Shown piece by piece: positions 24,385-35,151 of a stretch of 64,000 nucleotides of DNA. Origin of the DNA: Fomes fomentarius (Eukaryota > Basidiomycota > Agaricomycetes > Polyporales > Polyporaceae); the NCBI GenBank assembly GCA_022606135.1, contig JABYQN010000006.1:2604001-2668000 (forward strand), given 5' to 3'. The notes beneath the pieces are model-generated. The model was not told the DNA's origin. It made no database searches and saw only the letters and a list, made by a program, of their open reading frames with translations. Within the stretch, counting starts at the first letter, position 1, and each line of letters opens with the position of its first letter. Both the position numbers and the translations under genes were made by a program.

Positions 24385-25248
24385 CTACTGACGGAGATGT
24401 GTCGTGGGGCCCGACGGCGGCGACATCCCGGCGTCCTCGTCCCCGGCCCAAATAGCCGTCGAGCGTTCGGCGGACACCTGGTATGCAGGGACGGGCAGGT
24501 GCTGCGTCTCGTCTCCCGCGGCAGACCGTACGCGCGCAGCCTGCGCTTCCCAATATACTTCCAGGCTGCGCTCGTCCTCGATGGAGTCGTAGACGCCGTG
24601 AGCAGGTCCAAGGGCAGCCCGGTACAGCTCAACCGCCTCCAGAACCGCGCCATCCCCATACTCTGGCCGGCGGCTCTCCAGTATCACGTCCATGATGAAC
24701 GGGCGCCGGCCGAGCCAGTCGGTGTCAATCGCAGCCGTCGCCCGCGCACGCCGTAAAAGCTCCTGGGCCGGTGACGAGAGTGGCAATGATGCGGGCATGG
24801 CCTGGCGGGCGACCTCGTGTGGCAGGCCGACACGATCGCCTGCCAGTGCCCGTGTCGGCCGTCTCGGTGGCTGACGATGGCGCATGTGGCGAGAACTAGC
24901 AGCAGGTTGAGCGGAGGTCGACGGGTCGTCGTGGAGTGTCGCAGCTTTGGCACGGCCACTCTGGGAAACGGCGTGATGTGTGTCTGTCCGTCTCTTGGAA
25001 TCATGCAGGGATTTGCTCGGGGCGTGTGCGTGTTGGTCCGGGGCGACGTCGGCGTGCTTTCTGACGTGTCCTCGTCCTTTCGACGCTGGTGACACACGCA
25101 TTGTGACACGAGAACGGTGTCTGTGCTTCCAACGTTCAGTCTTCTGGATAGACGTGATGCATTCGCACTTACGATGTAACGATGGGCCCGAACTAGCGGT
25201 GTGCAGACCGTCTGCGTCTTCTGGGTATATGATAGGGCGTAGATTCAT
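24385..25248 (-). CDS. Hypothetical protein (287 codons, single exon)
   Basis: One uninterrupted frame from ATG 25248. The N-terminal 120 residues are basic and His/Arg/Ser-rich without predicted structure. The second half looks like folded protein, with amphipathic helices: SSPAQELLRRARATAAIDTD, RRPFIMDVILESRRPEYGDG, AVLEAVELYRAALG and SLEVYWEAQAARVRSAAGDE. No signal peptide, membrane segment or known motif is visible. The shift from disordered to helical sequence and the length argue for a real gene, but GC-rich DNA easily produces such frames. The true gene may start inside, for example at MPASLPLSSPAQEL (about 24798). Confidence 0.45.
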   Translation of the reverse strand: MNLRPIIYPEDADGLHTASSGPSLHRKCECITSIQKTERWKHRHRSRVTMRVSPASKGRGHVRKHADVAPDQHAHAPSKSLHDSKRRTDTHHAVSQSGRAKAATLHDDPSTSAQPAASSRHMRHRQPPRRPTRALAGDRVGLPHEVARQAMPASLPLSSPAQELLRRARATAAIDTDWLGRRPFIMDVILESRRPEYGDGAVLEAVELYRAALGPAHGVYDSIEDERSLEVYWEAQAARVRSAAGDETQHLPVPAYQVSAERSTAIWAGDEDAGMSPPSGPTTHLRQ

Positions 25249-26409
25249 CCGATAATGCGATGGCGAGCCGCAAGTCCGCTGCCGAAGGGGCTGTCATGGG
25301 CCTGTTGTGAATTTGACCAAATCGCCAAACGCACCATGAATCCGACCCCGCCGATCCAGAGCGTCCTGGGAGGCGGGGGCGCGCATATGGGACGGAAAGT
25401 CCGGACGGACCTGCCGAACGCACCCGGCAGTACCATCGAGCAGGTCCGCTTCGGATGATTCGCATACACATGGGCACTGGGGATAGATCAAGTCGCGATT
25501 TGGATCCGAGTGGAATAGGGGTCGGGGTCTGCAGAGACTGTCACTCGTCTCGAACTCTGTTGCGGTCCGGACCAACTGCGCGCCGAGAGCTGTTCATAGA
25601 ACAGATAAGCCCCAGATGGGGTAAGCGCGGGCCCTCGTATACGGCACCTTCAAAGGCCATGGAAGGCTAGTGCGCATCCGAGGAGCGACGAAGAGCGGGA
25701 ATATGACCCCATCTGGACTCCAAGCACGATTTCTAGCGGGGAAGTGGACCGTAATCAGCCGCTAGGACGAGGCAGGGTCGAGACAAGACATACTTGCCTC
25801 TCGTGTCTGCGCGCCCGACTACGGATCACAGGCACGCGCGCTCCGCCATACTACATCCGACGAGGCGCATGTTTGGTAGCACGTTCCACGGCGGCCACAC
25901 GCAACCTGCGTCATTCCTAATCATGCGTCCATCGACGTCGGTCATCAAGCTAACTAGAACCGCCCACCATCGAACTCTAGAGCTGCGGGCGTAGGGTACG
26001 CCATCCGAAGCCCTAGAGCCCGAGCGGAGCTACCTCAATATGGGTTACAACTTTCTCGGTGGCAATCCCACGCAATATGGGGAGATTTGCGCGCGGGCGA
26101 TGGAACCTGTGTCTTCGGGTCCACGTTGCCATTTTCCGCAACTCGACAAGCGTTCGTCACAAATTGTGTGAACTCTGCAACTCACTGCACACCGGGAAAT
26201 GCAGGCAAATCATAACCTTCCACGTCTTGCTGCCGGCGGAACACTACGGCTTCTGCCGCGAACATTGCAAAGCAAGGCCCACTTTCAGCTCTATGGGTCG
26301 CATCCGATGGAAAACGATATCGGATTACGTGGACGAGGACGCATCACATCAGCTTTGTGGCGGCATCAACTCCGCCCACGTCTACCGACTGCACCTCCCA
26401 CCTTCTCCG
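25249..26409. other. Intergenic 1.2 kb, no supported gene
   Basis: Upstream of the minus-strand hypothetical gene and downstream of NDUFS8. A plus frame of 140 codons (26059-26481) overlaps the end of NDUFS8 antisense and carries no domain. Confidence 0.45.
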
Positions 26410-27480
26410 TCACCGGTAGACATGGTCCGCTATAGAGCAGCATACTGTAAGCTTGGTGCATCGTTACCAGAGGTTGACTGACATACCGTGGAGGTTGGCA
26501 GCAATTTCGGCTTCAGCCCGGTCACCATTCGCAAGAAGTTTCTCCTTGTTGTACAGAAGCTCCTCGCGAGTTTCCGTGGAGAACTCCTGGTTTTGCGCTG
26601 AACATCCCGGATAAGAGAAGTCAGTAGGCGTTCGAACCCCTGGACGCGTACGGCATTGTGACAGGAGCGGAGAAACAGATAGTACGCACTTTCAACGATA
26701 GCGTCCACGGGACAGGCTTCCTGGCAAAATCCGCAGTAGATGCACTTGGTCATGTCGATATCTGGGTGGCAATGGAAGCAAGTGAGAAGAGGTCACAGGT
26801 ACGCCGTTTAGCGCTAACCATAGCGAGTGGTCCTGCGCGAGCCGTCGAGCCGAGCTTCACTTTCGATTGTTATGGCTTGCGCTGGGCATATAGCTTCACA
26901 GAGTTTGCAAGCTGTCCCCGTCATTGGTGAGGTCATTGCGTCATACGTGCATTGAATGGGAAAGCATACCAATGCACCTCTCTTCACCGCTAGGGTATCT
27001 ACGCAGAGCATGCTCTCCGCGGAAGCGGGGGAAAGAGGGCCTTTCTCGAACGGGTACATGATAGTGTAGGGCGGTCGGAAGAATTGCTCCAACACCAGCC
27101 ACATGCCTAGGTCCGACACTAAGGACGATTCTGCCGCTCAAGCCCCCCTGAACGCAAGACGCACCTCTAATGATCTCTGTGAAGAAGAACAGGTGGACGG
27201 CCTTGTCAATTGCACTGGGACCGTCCTTGTACGGGTCATAGTCCTTGCCCGGCTCGTCTGCAGCTGTAAAACCAGCAGTCTTAGTAGGAGGGGACCGGAT
27301 GGGAGGACCAGGTTCGAGGTAGTCATGCGGTTTGTTGCTTATGGTAGGGTCAGCGTGTTGGTGACGAGGTGCAGTAGAATGCCATCGGTAGGCGAGCGCA
27401 AGAGAACGAGTAGCAGCGACGCGGCCAGCAGCCAGCCTGGCAGAAGGACCTGCGGCAACTAGAGCGCGCGCAAAAGACAT
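26410..27480 (-). CDS. NDUFS8: Complex I iron-sulfur subunit NDUFS8 (TYKY), with an apparent one-base frameshift
   Basis: Matrix-arm subunit of mitochondrial complex I that binds two 4Fe-4S clusters (N6a, N6b) on the path to ubiquinone. Exon 1 starts at ATG 27480 with a presequence ([20 protein letters not shown]) and reaches [10 protein letters not shown]. The next exon gives [20 protein letters not shown] and KGPLSP, then in another frame [18 protein letters not shown]. Both ferredoxin motifs are intact: [12 protein letters not shown], split by an intron at 26911-26970, and [18 protein letters not shown]. The last exons are 26690-26761, 26487-26597 and 26410-26429, ending ADHVYR. The frame change falls in a run of five G at 27027-27031; six would restore the conserved reading, and no intron can explain it. 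The rest of the gene is perfectly conserved, so a sequencing or assembly error is more likely than a dead gene. Confidence 0.9.
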
Positions 27481-27685
27481 GGTGGTGGTCAAGAACGACG
27501 TACGACGGGCGACCCCTCTGCAACGTCGTGGAGGATGATGAGCGAACACCTCGGACACCTCAACGACATTTCGCGCTGCCGGGTTTTGCCGACAGTCGCC
27601 TCAGCCAATAGCGAGCCGAGTATCTGATATGCACGTCGTCCCAAATCCCGGGCAACGTGACCTCAATCGTCATTTCTCTTCCGTC
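27481..27685. promoter_or_regulatory. Compact bidirectional promoter, NDUFS8 / prefoldin subunit 2
   Basis: Only 205 bases separate the two ATGs (27480 minus, 27686 plus), so both core promoters must share this stretch. I see no clear TATA box. Confidence 0.5.
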
Positions 27686-28243
27686 ATGTCCTCCTCCTCC
27701 AAACCGAAATCTAAGGCATCCCAGCCGCGGCCGTCCGCTCAGGGTCCGTCCTAAGGCCCTTCCAACTCTCGCGCATCCATCTGATACCACCTACGGCTAG
27801 CCAGAGATTCAGCAGCAATATAATCGCATCCAGAACGATCTGCAGAGCCTAGCAAGCAAGATTGGAGAGCTGGAACAAGAGGCAGAGGAGCACAAGTGCG
27901 TATGTTGTTCTCGTGTGCGCGCGTATCCGTGTTCATTCTGCCGTAGTTTGGTGCTCTCTACCCTTGATGAGGCTCTCGCTGAAGAACCTGATCGGAAATG
28001 CTTCCGGTTGGTTGGTGGCGTTCTGGTAGAACGCACGGTCAAGGACGTGGTTCCTGCATTGAACACCAATCGAGATGGGGTATGTACCTTTCGTGAATTG
28101 TTTGCTACTGTTCTTAAACAAAACCACATCTGCCATAGATCCAGAAAGCTATCACTAGCCTTGTTGAACAGTACAAGAGCAAGGACGAAGAGTTTGAGAA
28201 CTTCAAGCGTGAATACAAAATCCGACCAGCATCAGCAGGTTGA
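27686..28243 (+). CDS. PFD2: Prefoldin subunit 2 (beta-type prefoldin)
   Basis: Subunit of the cytosolic prefoldin hexamer that captures nascent actin and tubulin and hands them to the CCT chaperonin. Four exons phase exactly: 27686-27743, 27805-27895, 27947-28079 and 28139-28243. After a short basic N-terminus (MSSSSKPKSKASQPRPSAQ) the first helix reads EIQQQYNRIQNDLQSLASKI, then GELEQEAEEH. The beta hairpins read NLVLSTLDEALAEEPDRKCF, then RLVGGVLVERTVKDVVPALN. The second helix reads IQKAITSLVEQYKSKDEEFE and ends YKIRPASAG. RKCFRxVGGVLVERTV is diagnostic of subunit 2 (yeast Gim4). Length, about 128 residues, is usual. Confidence 0.95.
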
Positions 28244-29085
28244 GTAGGAGACGCAGCCGGTGTTACTATGTACTCGGTCATAGGTGAGTGACCCGTTCTC
28301 CCTCGCTGAGGCGAGGTCATTGATTTCATCGGTTAGCAGCTGTTGTATAGGCAAGGATGTATGTGTATACATAAATATCACGAACTGCTGCTATTCTGGC
28401 TCCGCTTTTGCGTGCACGTCCTCTTGCCCGTGTCTACCCTAAGTACCCTTATTTTCTTCGTTGTACAGGTTCGGTCCAGGACTGTACCGCGGTGATCGTC
28501 AATATTGTATGAATTGGGCTTCGTACCACCACCTTCTAGTGCTTTCGGAACGCCGTCCCGATAGTCATTATGCTGCTTAAGTGACTACAAAGAAGGCGGC
28601 AGAGCTGCAGGGAGCGGTCAAACGCAATCAGTATGCAACCGGGGAACCCCCAGCCAGGATCTAATATTAATTGGCGGAGGGGCGCTTCTAGCGTCGGATT
28701 ACAGTGATCGGCTATGGTGCGACCGACAGGGACACATATGTGTCCAGTTTCTTAGATCTCCGCGCACGGCGAACGTCCATGTCTGTGCTTCGCAGCGAGC
28801 AGCCTCGCGCCGTGCACTCGTAAGTTCGGTGCGCCTGAAATAACTACTGTAGATGCCGACAGCGGCCAGCGGCGTTGTACCTGTGCACGACGGACTCAAA
28901 AGCCTACGTGCACATGACAACCGGCGCCAACGACGTGGTCTCTTCCCAATCCCTGCTCTGCCCTTCCTTCTGAGCGGCCTGCTCTTTTTCGACTGCTGCA
29001 GGTGGACTTTCACTCGTTCGTCCTACCTTTGCAAAGCTTTCGCCACCTTCGCTGTTCCTGGTTCCACCCTTCCTTCGTTGCCAAG
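28244..29085. other. Intergenic, promoter of the CAP-protein gene
   Basis: About 840 bases without a supported gene. Pyrimidine-rich runs at 28925-29075 directly before the CAP start look like a fungal 5' leader. Confidence 0.45.
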
Positions 29086-30250
29086 ATGAAGCTCTCAGCC
29101 GGTTATCTCTTCTTGATGGTCACGTTCGCGACAGCTGCAGTCGCGTACCCTGCTAGATTGGTTAAAGGTGAGTCTGCTCAGTACCAGTGTGGCTTATTCT
29201 TGATCAGGATTGTCAACACTGCTATGATAGATTCTTTATTACCCGATGTTCCTGCGGACCCATCTTCCAGCTCCGGGTCGCAGGATGGAACTAGTAGTTT
29301 CTCGCCACCTCCCCGTTCAGACCCCACTACCACCACCGTGGAGGAGGTCTCATCTCCGCGTCCAACGACGGAAGCCGCAACCTCAGCAGCCTCCGACCCT
29401 GTAGCTTCGAGAACCGCTCCTACGACGCTACCATCGTCGACAGAGCCCTCCGATACTCCCAGCACGGAGGTCTCTTCGGGTCCAGCTAGCACTGAGACAC
29501 AGACACCTGCGCCTTCTGATACCGAAGGCTCCACCGCCTCGGTCACCACCGATGCGCCCACGAGCAGTCCATCGAACTCGGCGGATCAATCGACGTCTGA
29601 GACCGCTCTCACATCTCTCACGACTGATTTTCACCCGAGTAGCACCCCTGGTACGACGTCTAGCGTCAGCTCTACCGCTTCCCTGCCTACCTCGACCCCT
29701 GTCGCGCCTCAGGTTGATCCGCAGGTGTACCTAGACGCTCACAACGACGTGCGCAGGAGAGCCCGGGTTTCGGACCTCGAGTGGTCGAATGATCTTCAGG
29801 GCAAGGCTCAGGCCTACGCAAATCAGTGCCAGCTGAAGCACTCGGATGGCTCCATTGGTCCATTCGGGGAGAACCTCGCTGCAGCGACGGGCACGTTCGG
29901 CGCACGGCGTGCCGTCGCGCTCTTCGTGAAGGACAAGGGTGAGACCGACCACTCGGCACTGTAATAAACTTCTCACATGAGAATTGATCTAGCCAAGCTG
30001 AGCTTGAGGGACTTCGCCTTCACCCACTACACCCAAGTGATCTGGAAGTCAACGACGCAGTTGGGCTGCGGTGTCGCAATTTGCGACAATATGTTCTCCG
30101 GCCGCGCTGCTACATACCACGTCTGCCTGTACGACCCCGTTGGAAACATCATCGGAGAGGAAGAGTTCGTATCTCTGGCCTTTCACTCTTTCCTCTCAGT
30201 CACTGATACGTCCCACACGTGCCTACAGAGAGAACCTCAACTTCGACTGA
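29086..30250 (+). CDS. Secreted CAP-domain (PR-1/SCP-like) protein with a Ser/Thr-rich stalk
   Basis: Predicted extracellular protein of the CAP superfamily; fungal members such as yeast Pry1 bind sterols and fatty acids. The N-terminus is a good signal peptide (MKLSAGYLFLMVTFATAAVA, cleavage near YPA). Intron 1 starts at gtgagt (29168). A stalk of about 170 residues rich in Ser, Thr and Pro (29230-29700) is a likely O-glycosylation region. The CAP domain begins VYLDAHNDVRRRARVSDLEW, then QAYANQCQLKHSDGSIGPFG and ENLAAATG. After the next intron come FAFTHYTQVIWKSTTQLGCG and TYHVCLYDPVGNIIGEEE, and the end NLNFD at 30250. The His of HTDG/HSDG, the GENLA motif and HYTQVIW are all present. The usual W..E segment between them is replaced by a short Lys-rich loop. 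Function is inferred from the family only. Confidence 0.9.
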
Positions 30251-31533
30251 AATGGCTCTTTCACGACTAAATGCCCGCTGTGCACAAGTCCCACTTTCCA
30301 CCACATTCGCCAGGAGTGACGCTCTTCACTCCCGAGGTCGGGCACCCATTCACTTATTTATCGCCTCTACCCTGGGTTGGTAGGGGTATCTGCATCCTGC
30401 GTAGGCTGGACGTGGCGCACTCACCACACTACTACGTCATATATGTTAACTATACGTTTCTCCGACTGACTCTCCCGTTGTTATCGCTTTCGTCGCTTGC
30501 TGTGTGGGTCGCGTCTGATGACGCGTGTCTGTATCCTAGATGATCAATGCATACGTGGTCTTACGAAGATTTAGCCGGTACGCGTCATACTCGCCACATC
30601 GGAGTCCGACGGCGTGCAACCAAGCATTGTTCATACGGCTTACCGGAACGCTACGAATGTGTTTCTCGTAAGTGCACTACTGCATCCGGAACGTTGAAAC
30701 CAGCGACGAGACGATCTCGGTGGGGGATCTGCACTAAGTTCACTAGCGCATTGATTGACCCCAGACGCACTAGATCGGCGATTCCACCGTCGCACACCCG
30801 AACTTGTACTTAGGTTGGATTGAGGCGTATCCTCCACTGCTCCGAGTCCGTCGGCTCGGAGTCGGAGTGCATATTTGTGAAACATGACATACTGCCCCGG
30901 GATCCTCTCAGTGCAGTCATCGATTGAACATATACACACAGTGTACTTACGAATAGTGCTATCTCGGAACACCGTTTCATGTTACCCAGCATGTGCGTGA
31001 GCCTAAGTGGCTGATCACTCGTAATAGTTTTCGTTCGGAACTGCCACCCCCGAGCGCTTGTGGCACCGCCCAGAGCGGTGAAAGCCACCTTCACCGTCAG
31101 TCTTGTGTGAAGTGCACTCCGCGGACGTATCATACGAGCGTGTGCGCAACCATGATCGAGCAGGCTTGAAGCCCGAGACGGCCGCGCGTCGACCGGGTGC
31201 CTCGTGTGCTGCTAGTCCAAGTCCAGCGGCGCAGAGCGATGAAGATACGAGATCCGAAGTCGGTGACTCAGTGTGCACAACGTGTTCGGGGGCGGTGATG
31301 AACTGCGTCTTGAACCTTCGCTGAGTGTGAAGGGTCGAGATACATACATCGCTGGGCTCCTGCTTGTAATTATAGTACAAGTTGTTCTTGTTTCGGTGCG
31401 CGGTGTGTAATCGTATTACAAACTGCCACGTGCTTCGGAGAAAGAACGAGGCGGACACCGGTGGTGGCACTGGCAGACACAGACACAGACGTAGAAGTAG
31501 CCTCAAACGTGAACGGAGAGAGGTTTTCCGATA
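30251..31533. other. Convergent 3' region and gene-free 1.3 kb
   Basis: Between the CAP-protein stop (plus) and the TPR-SET stop (minus). Frames of up to 163 codons (31015-31506, minus) have no recognisable domain. A short CAGACA repeat lies at about 31470-31490. Confidence 0.45.
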
Positions 31534-33616
31534 TTAGAGAAGCTGGGCGGCGAGGTCGAGGATACGCATCTGCTTAAGCGTCTCCTCGTGAACCAGGATG
31601 AAGAGCGCCTTCCCGCCTCCAACAGACATATCGGTCACTGTGGTCCAAGACAGCGTCAGTCAAGCCACGAGCACATGGAGAGATCAGGTCGAACACTCAC
31701 GCCACAACGCCGCTCGCATCCACGGCACTGCGTTCGTGTCGTCCTTCAGGTTGAGGTACGTGCACGCGATGCGGAGCATCATCGCCACGGGCTCGAAGAA
31801 ACTCGTCACCGATGGGAAGCTATCCGTGCCGATGGGCAACCCGGCCGGGCCTGGGCTCCCCTGGAGCACCTCGAAGCCCAAACACCGCAGAGCCTCCATG
31901 TCGACCGTCAACGCCTCCCTCAGCTGCCTCTGGTTTCCCGTGTTCCTCAGCTTCTCTGCGATGGTGTGCAAAGCGAGTGCAGAGAGCGGCCGGACGGGAC
32001 CCCTCGTCGGGGAGTACGTGTCCCGGATGTCCGTCTCGAGTTTCCGCACCTCCGCTAGCGGCGCTGACAGGATATCGCGGGTGACGAGCTTCCCCTTCAG
32101 CTCGTGCCGACGCCGGAGTCGCTTGTCGCCGTCCTTGCGATCCTCTTCGCAAAGCCAGCACATGCAGTGCTCGAGCATGTGCTTCTTGAGGGCGTTCTGC
32201 CGGTCGATATACGACTCCTCAACGCTGTAGGGGAGTGTGATCTCCGTCCCTGCGGTAATGGGCCCCGAAGCGCGGATGAACATGATGTCGCCGATGCAGT
32301 ACCAGACGGCGTTCGGCGCGCACGAGTGGTTGAAGAGAGACGCGAGTGGGTACAGACCGGTAGGCAGAGCCGTCTTGTCGTCGCGGTGCTGTTCTTCAAT
32401 ACGTAGGGGACAGAAGTTGTTGTATGTGCAGATCGCTTCGAGTTGTGCGATATCGATATCTACTTTGGGCTCCAGTGGTTCGACTGGGATAGGCTCACTG
32501 GATTGTGGAGGATATATGCCAGGTGGTTGTGGGTAATCAGGACCGGCGTAGAGATGGTACACGGTATCACGCAGGTCGGGGTTACCGTAGATCCTCTCGA
32601 CTATGCGAGGCAGTAGGAGGGCATCTGTCCGCTCTCTGCTGGTGCTGGAGATAAGATCGAGCATGACAACGAATTTGTCCCTAGGCAAATCTGATGCATA
32701 GACGGACGCGAAGGGTTTCGTAACCATCTAGTAAGGACTTGAGATCGCCACAGACGCTGTATGAATATGCAAGCCACGTACCAGAAGATCTCCAACCGTA
32801 AGGTCGCGCGTTGCTAAAACCCCACGTCCACCGCCTCGGTGAGCCATCTGACTCACCTGCATAGGGCCGGCGTAGTGGGCGACATCGAGTCGGATTTTCT
32901 GCTTTGCGGTGTGGAACAGCGACACCCAGTTGTACTGGCCACTCTTGTGTTCTTTCGTTCGCGCTCGGCAACGATCGATCCAGGTATCGGCGGATTTATC
33001 GCCCGCGTGGGCATCTTTCCAACGCTGGAAGGAGTTCTCAGCCGCCTCGTACTCTCCCTTGCCGTACTGCGCCTTCGCAAGACGGAACAGTGCCTTCCCT
33101 ACATGAGCATCTGGTGTACCTTCTGTGGTTAGCACTCTCCGTGCATCGCATAGTGCACCGGAGTAGTACCCCAGACGAAGGTACGCCTCTGCTCTGTTCA
33201 AGAGAAGGACTACTGCGGCGGGGTTTAACGCAAGGCCGCGAGAGTAAGCGGATGCTGCGAGGAACCACTGCGATAACTTGAAGTAATTGTTGCCACACGA
33301 TTGCCATGCATCGAGGGTCGCAGGTAGCTCCGTCGACCTCGCGACAGATGTGCCCGTCTTCCATGTCACCCCCTGAAGAAGGGGGCTGCCCGAGACGACG
33401 AAGGTGATGTCGGTCGGACTATCGATGCGGACGAGGGGGCGGTCACCTTGCGTCGGAGCCTTGAATGTCGGCTCACGAATAGCGAGTATGGCTCCGACGG
33501 GGAACATAGCATCGACGTGCTCCTGGGTACAATCTACGGTCGTCGGAAAGTTGTAGATGGAGAGGTCATACACGACGCCATCAACGTCTTCGACGATGGT
33601 TTGTACGGCCACCATA
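31534..33616 (-). CDS. TPR and SET domain protein (probable lysine methyltransferase)
   Basis: Probable protein lysine methyltransferase. The N-terminal half (33616 to about 32775) begins MVAVQTIVEDVDGVVYDLSI and contains TPR helices: SCGNNYFKLSQWFLAASAYS, RGLALNPAAVVLLLNRAEAY, LRLGYYSGALCDARRVL, and GKALFRLAKAQYGKGEYEAA. The SET part starts with HRGGGRGVLATRDLTVGDLL, continues past an intron with MVTKPFASVYASD, and has the core motif LASLFNHSCAPNAVWYCIGD followed by GTEITLPY. The post-SET Cys cluster is EHCMCWLCEED. NHSC, the terminal Tyr and the Cys cluster are the cofactor- and zinc-binding features of SET enzymes. No MYND finger is visible. The plan resembles SMYD/Set5-like or plant TPR-SET proteins. 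The last exon ends MRILDLAAQLL at 31534. The substrate is unknown. Confidence 0.88.
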
Positions 33617-33841
33617 CGAGCTGATGTACACGACAATGAGCGGGACAGCGGGTTATAGTGCGGTCGGAAGGGTTGACTTACAGCATGGAGCAACGATACG
33701 GCACAGGAGGTAGCGTCCCTGACAATTGGTAATGATTAGAAGCTATAAAGGAAGAGAGCAGCCGAAGACATACGACATGTACGCGCCGCACCAGCATCTC
33801 AGCGAAGCGGACTGACAGAATAGTGTTATATAGGCACTGAA

Positions 33842-34252
33842 TTAGTGGCAATGGAAAAACGTACTCGGCTTGAGGTTGGATACCGGAGTTGAGCTCGAAT
33901 GCTTGGCGAACCCGACGATGGTGATGAAGAATTGGATACCTTGACTGCTCGTACGAGCCCTGACTTCGAGGTCTGTACGACGGCGAATCTGCTCATTGAT
34001 CAGAGCCTCGCGATCAATGTGAGGGGCTGGTTCCGGAGGTATGCTGCGATCCTCCTCAAACCACTCCTTGTATTCCTTGAAGTACTGCTTCATCTCCTCT
34101 TCGGACATACCGTGGCGGTAGGACGGCGGGGATCTGCGCCTTCGTCCGGCATCCTGTGAGGAGCGGGAGGCAAGAGCTCGTTGAGCGATTTGCGTGTCGT
34201 TGATGTCGATGTTCATCTGGCGCAAAAGTGCAGGGAGGTCGGTCGGGTCCAT
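33842..34252 (-). CDS. Small hypothetical protein
   Basis: From ATG 34252 the frame encodes MDPTDLPALLRQMNIDINDT, QIAQRALASRSSQDAGRRRR, GMSEEEMKQYFKEYKEWFEE and EALINEQIRRRTDLEVRA. The sequence is charged, helix-rich and non-repetitive and looks like real protein. The C-terminal part (GIQFFITIVGFAKHSSS) may be a short hydrophobic segment, or may be removed as a 38-base intron starting gtatcc, which would open another frame that runs to about 33680. An upstream ATG at 34334 opens a Pro-rich alternative frame. No family was recognised. Confidence 0.5.
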   Translation of the reverse strand: MDPTDLPALLRQMNIDINDTQIAQRALASRSSQDAGRRRRSPPSYRHGMSEEEMKQYFKEYKEWFEEDRSIPPEPAPHIDREALINEQIRRRTDLEVRARTSSQGIQFFITIVGFAKHSSSTPVSNLKPSTFFHCH

Positions 34253-35151
34253 GATAGAGAGGAGGCGGCAAGTGCGGGGGGGGTTTGCTGGGGAGCGTCT
34301 CAGCGAAGAGACTGTTATCTGTTGGGCGACTCATGGGTTCCACGGGTGGAGTTAGTTCACGGGTATGAGGGGAGCTGGGGTGAGCGGCTGCAAGGAGGCC
34401 GTCGAGGTGAGTGTTTGCCTGAGTGGGTCCACGCTGATGTCCGACCAGGATGGACGGGGCGGTTTGAATGCATCATATCCTTCCGATCATACCTATCGTA
34501 GACGTATCGTGAACGAGTCAGTTGGTTACAGACCTACATTTGGACGGATACTCGCCTCAGTCGTCGCTGGAATCCTTGGGTTGGTTCCAGAAGAACGGGG
34601 AGAAGACCACGAAGTGTGTTTGAGGCGCGCGTCTTCCTGTCTGCACGGGTCAATTTTCTCTGTGTGCTCTCACAGAGTATTTTGTTTGCGCCTCTCCTCG
34701 CTGCAACTCAGAGTAATCTGATGCATGCGTCGGTCGGACCGCATCACACGCGGCACGTGTGGATGGAGGAGCTAGCACCGTTCTTACTTCTCCTTCTGGA
34801 GACGGAGGTGCGCTAGGAAAAAACGTTAATGCGACAGCCAATGTACTTGGCGCAACAGGGCATCCAGCTTCGCCACGACGACAGAGCAGAGTCAACCAAT
34901 TTACAGCCCGAGCGAGGTCGGGGCGGAAGAGAGGACCCCGACCCCGACTCGGAAAGATGATATCACTTACTGCTCAATCGGGTTCAAGGTTAAAGTGCAT
35001 GTCTTGGGCGTCTGCAACCAATCTCTGACGCGGACCACACGGGCGCCCAGGCCCCTGCTTCTTCCTCTTCTCCCATTCCCGACCGGTCGGCTTTTAGTCG
35101 TTTGTACTCCCCGGGAGTGCACTCGTCTGGCATACTCCCTCAAATCGTGGC
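34253..35151. promoter_or_regulatory. Divergent region upstream of MLH3
   Basis: About 900 bases between the small hypothetical gene (minus) and MLH3 (plus). Two plus frames of about 110 codons lack domains. No gene is supported. Confidence 0.4.

Noticed and set aside
26059..26481. 140-codon plus frame overlapping the NDUFS8 3' end
   Set aside because: No domain, and it overlaps confirmed coding exons of NDUFS8 on the other strand.
26618..26650. gttcgaacccc resembling a tRNA T-arm
   Set aside because: Lies in an NDUFS8 intron; no acceptor stem, anticodon arm or D-arm can be formed around it.
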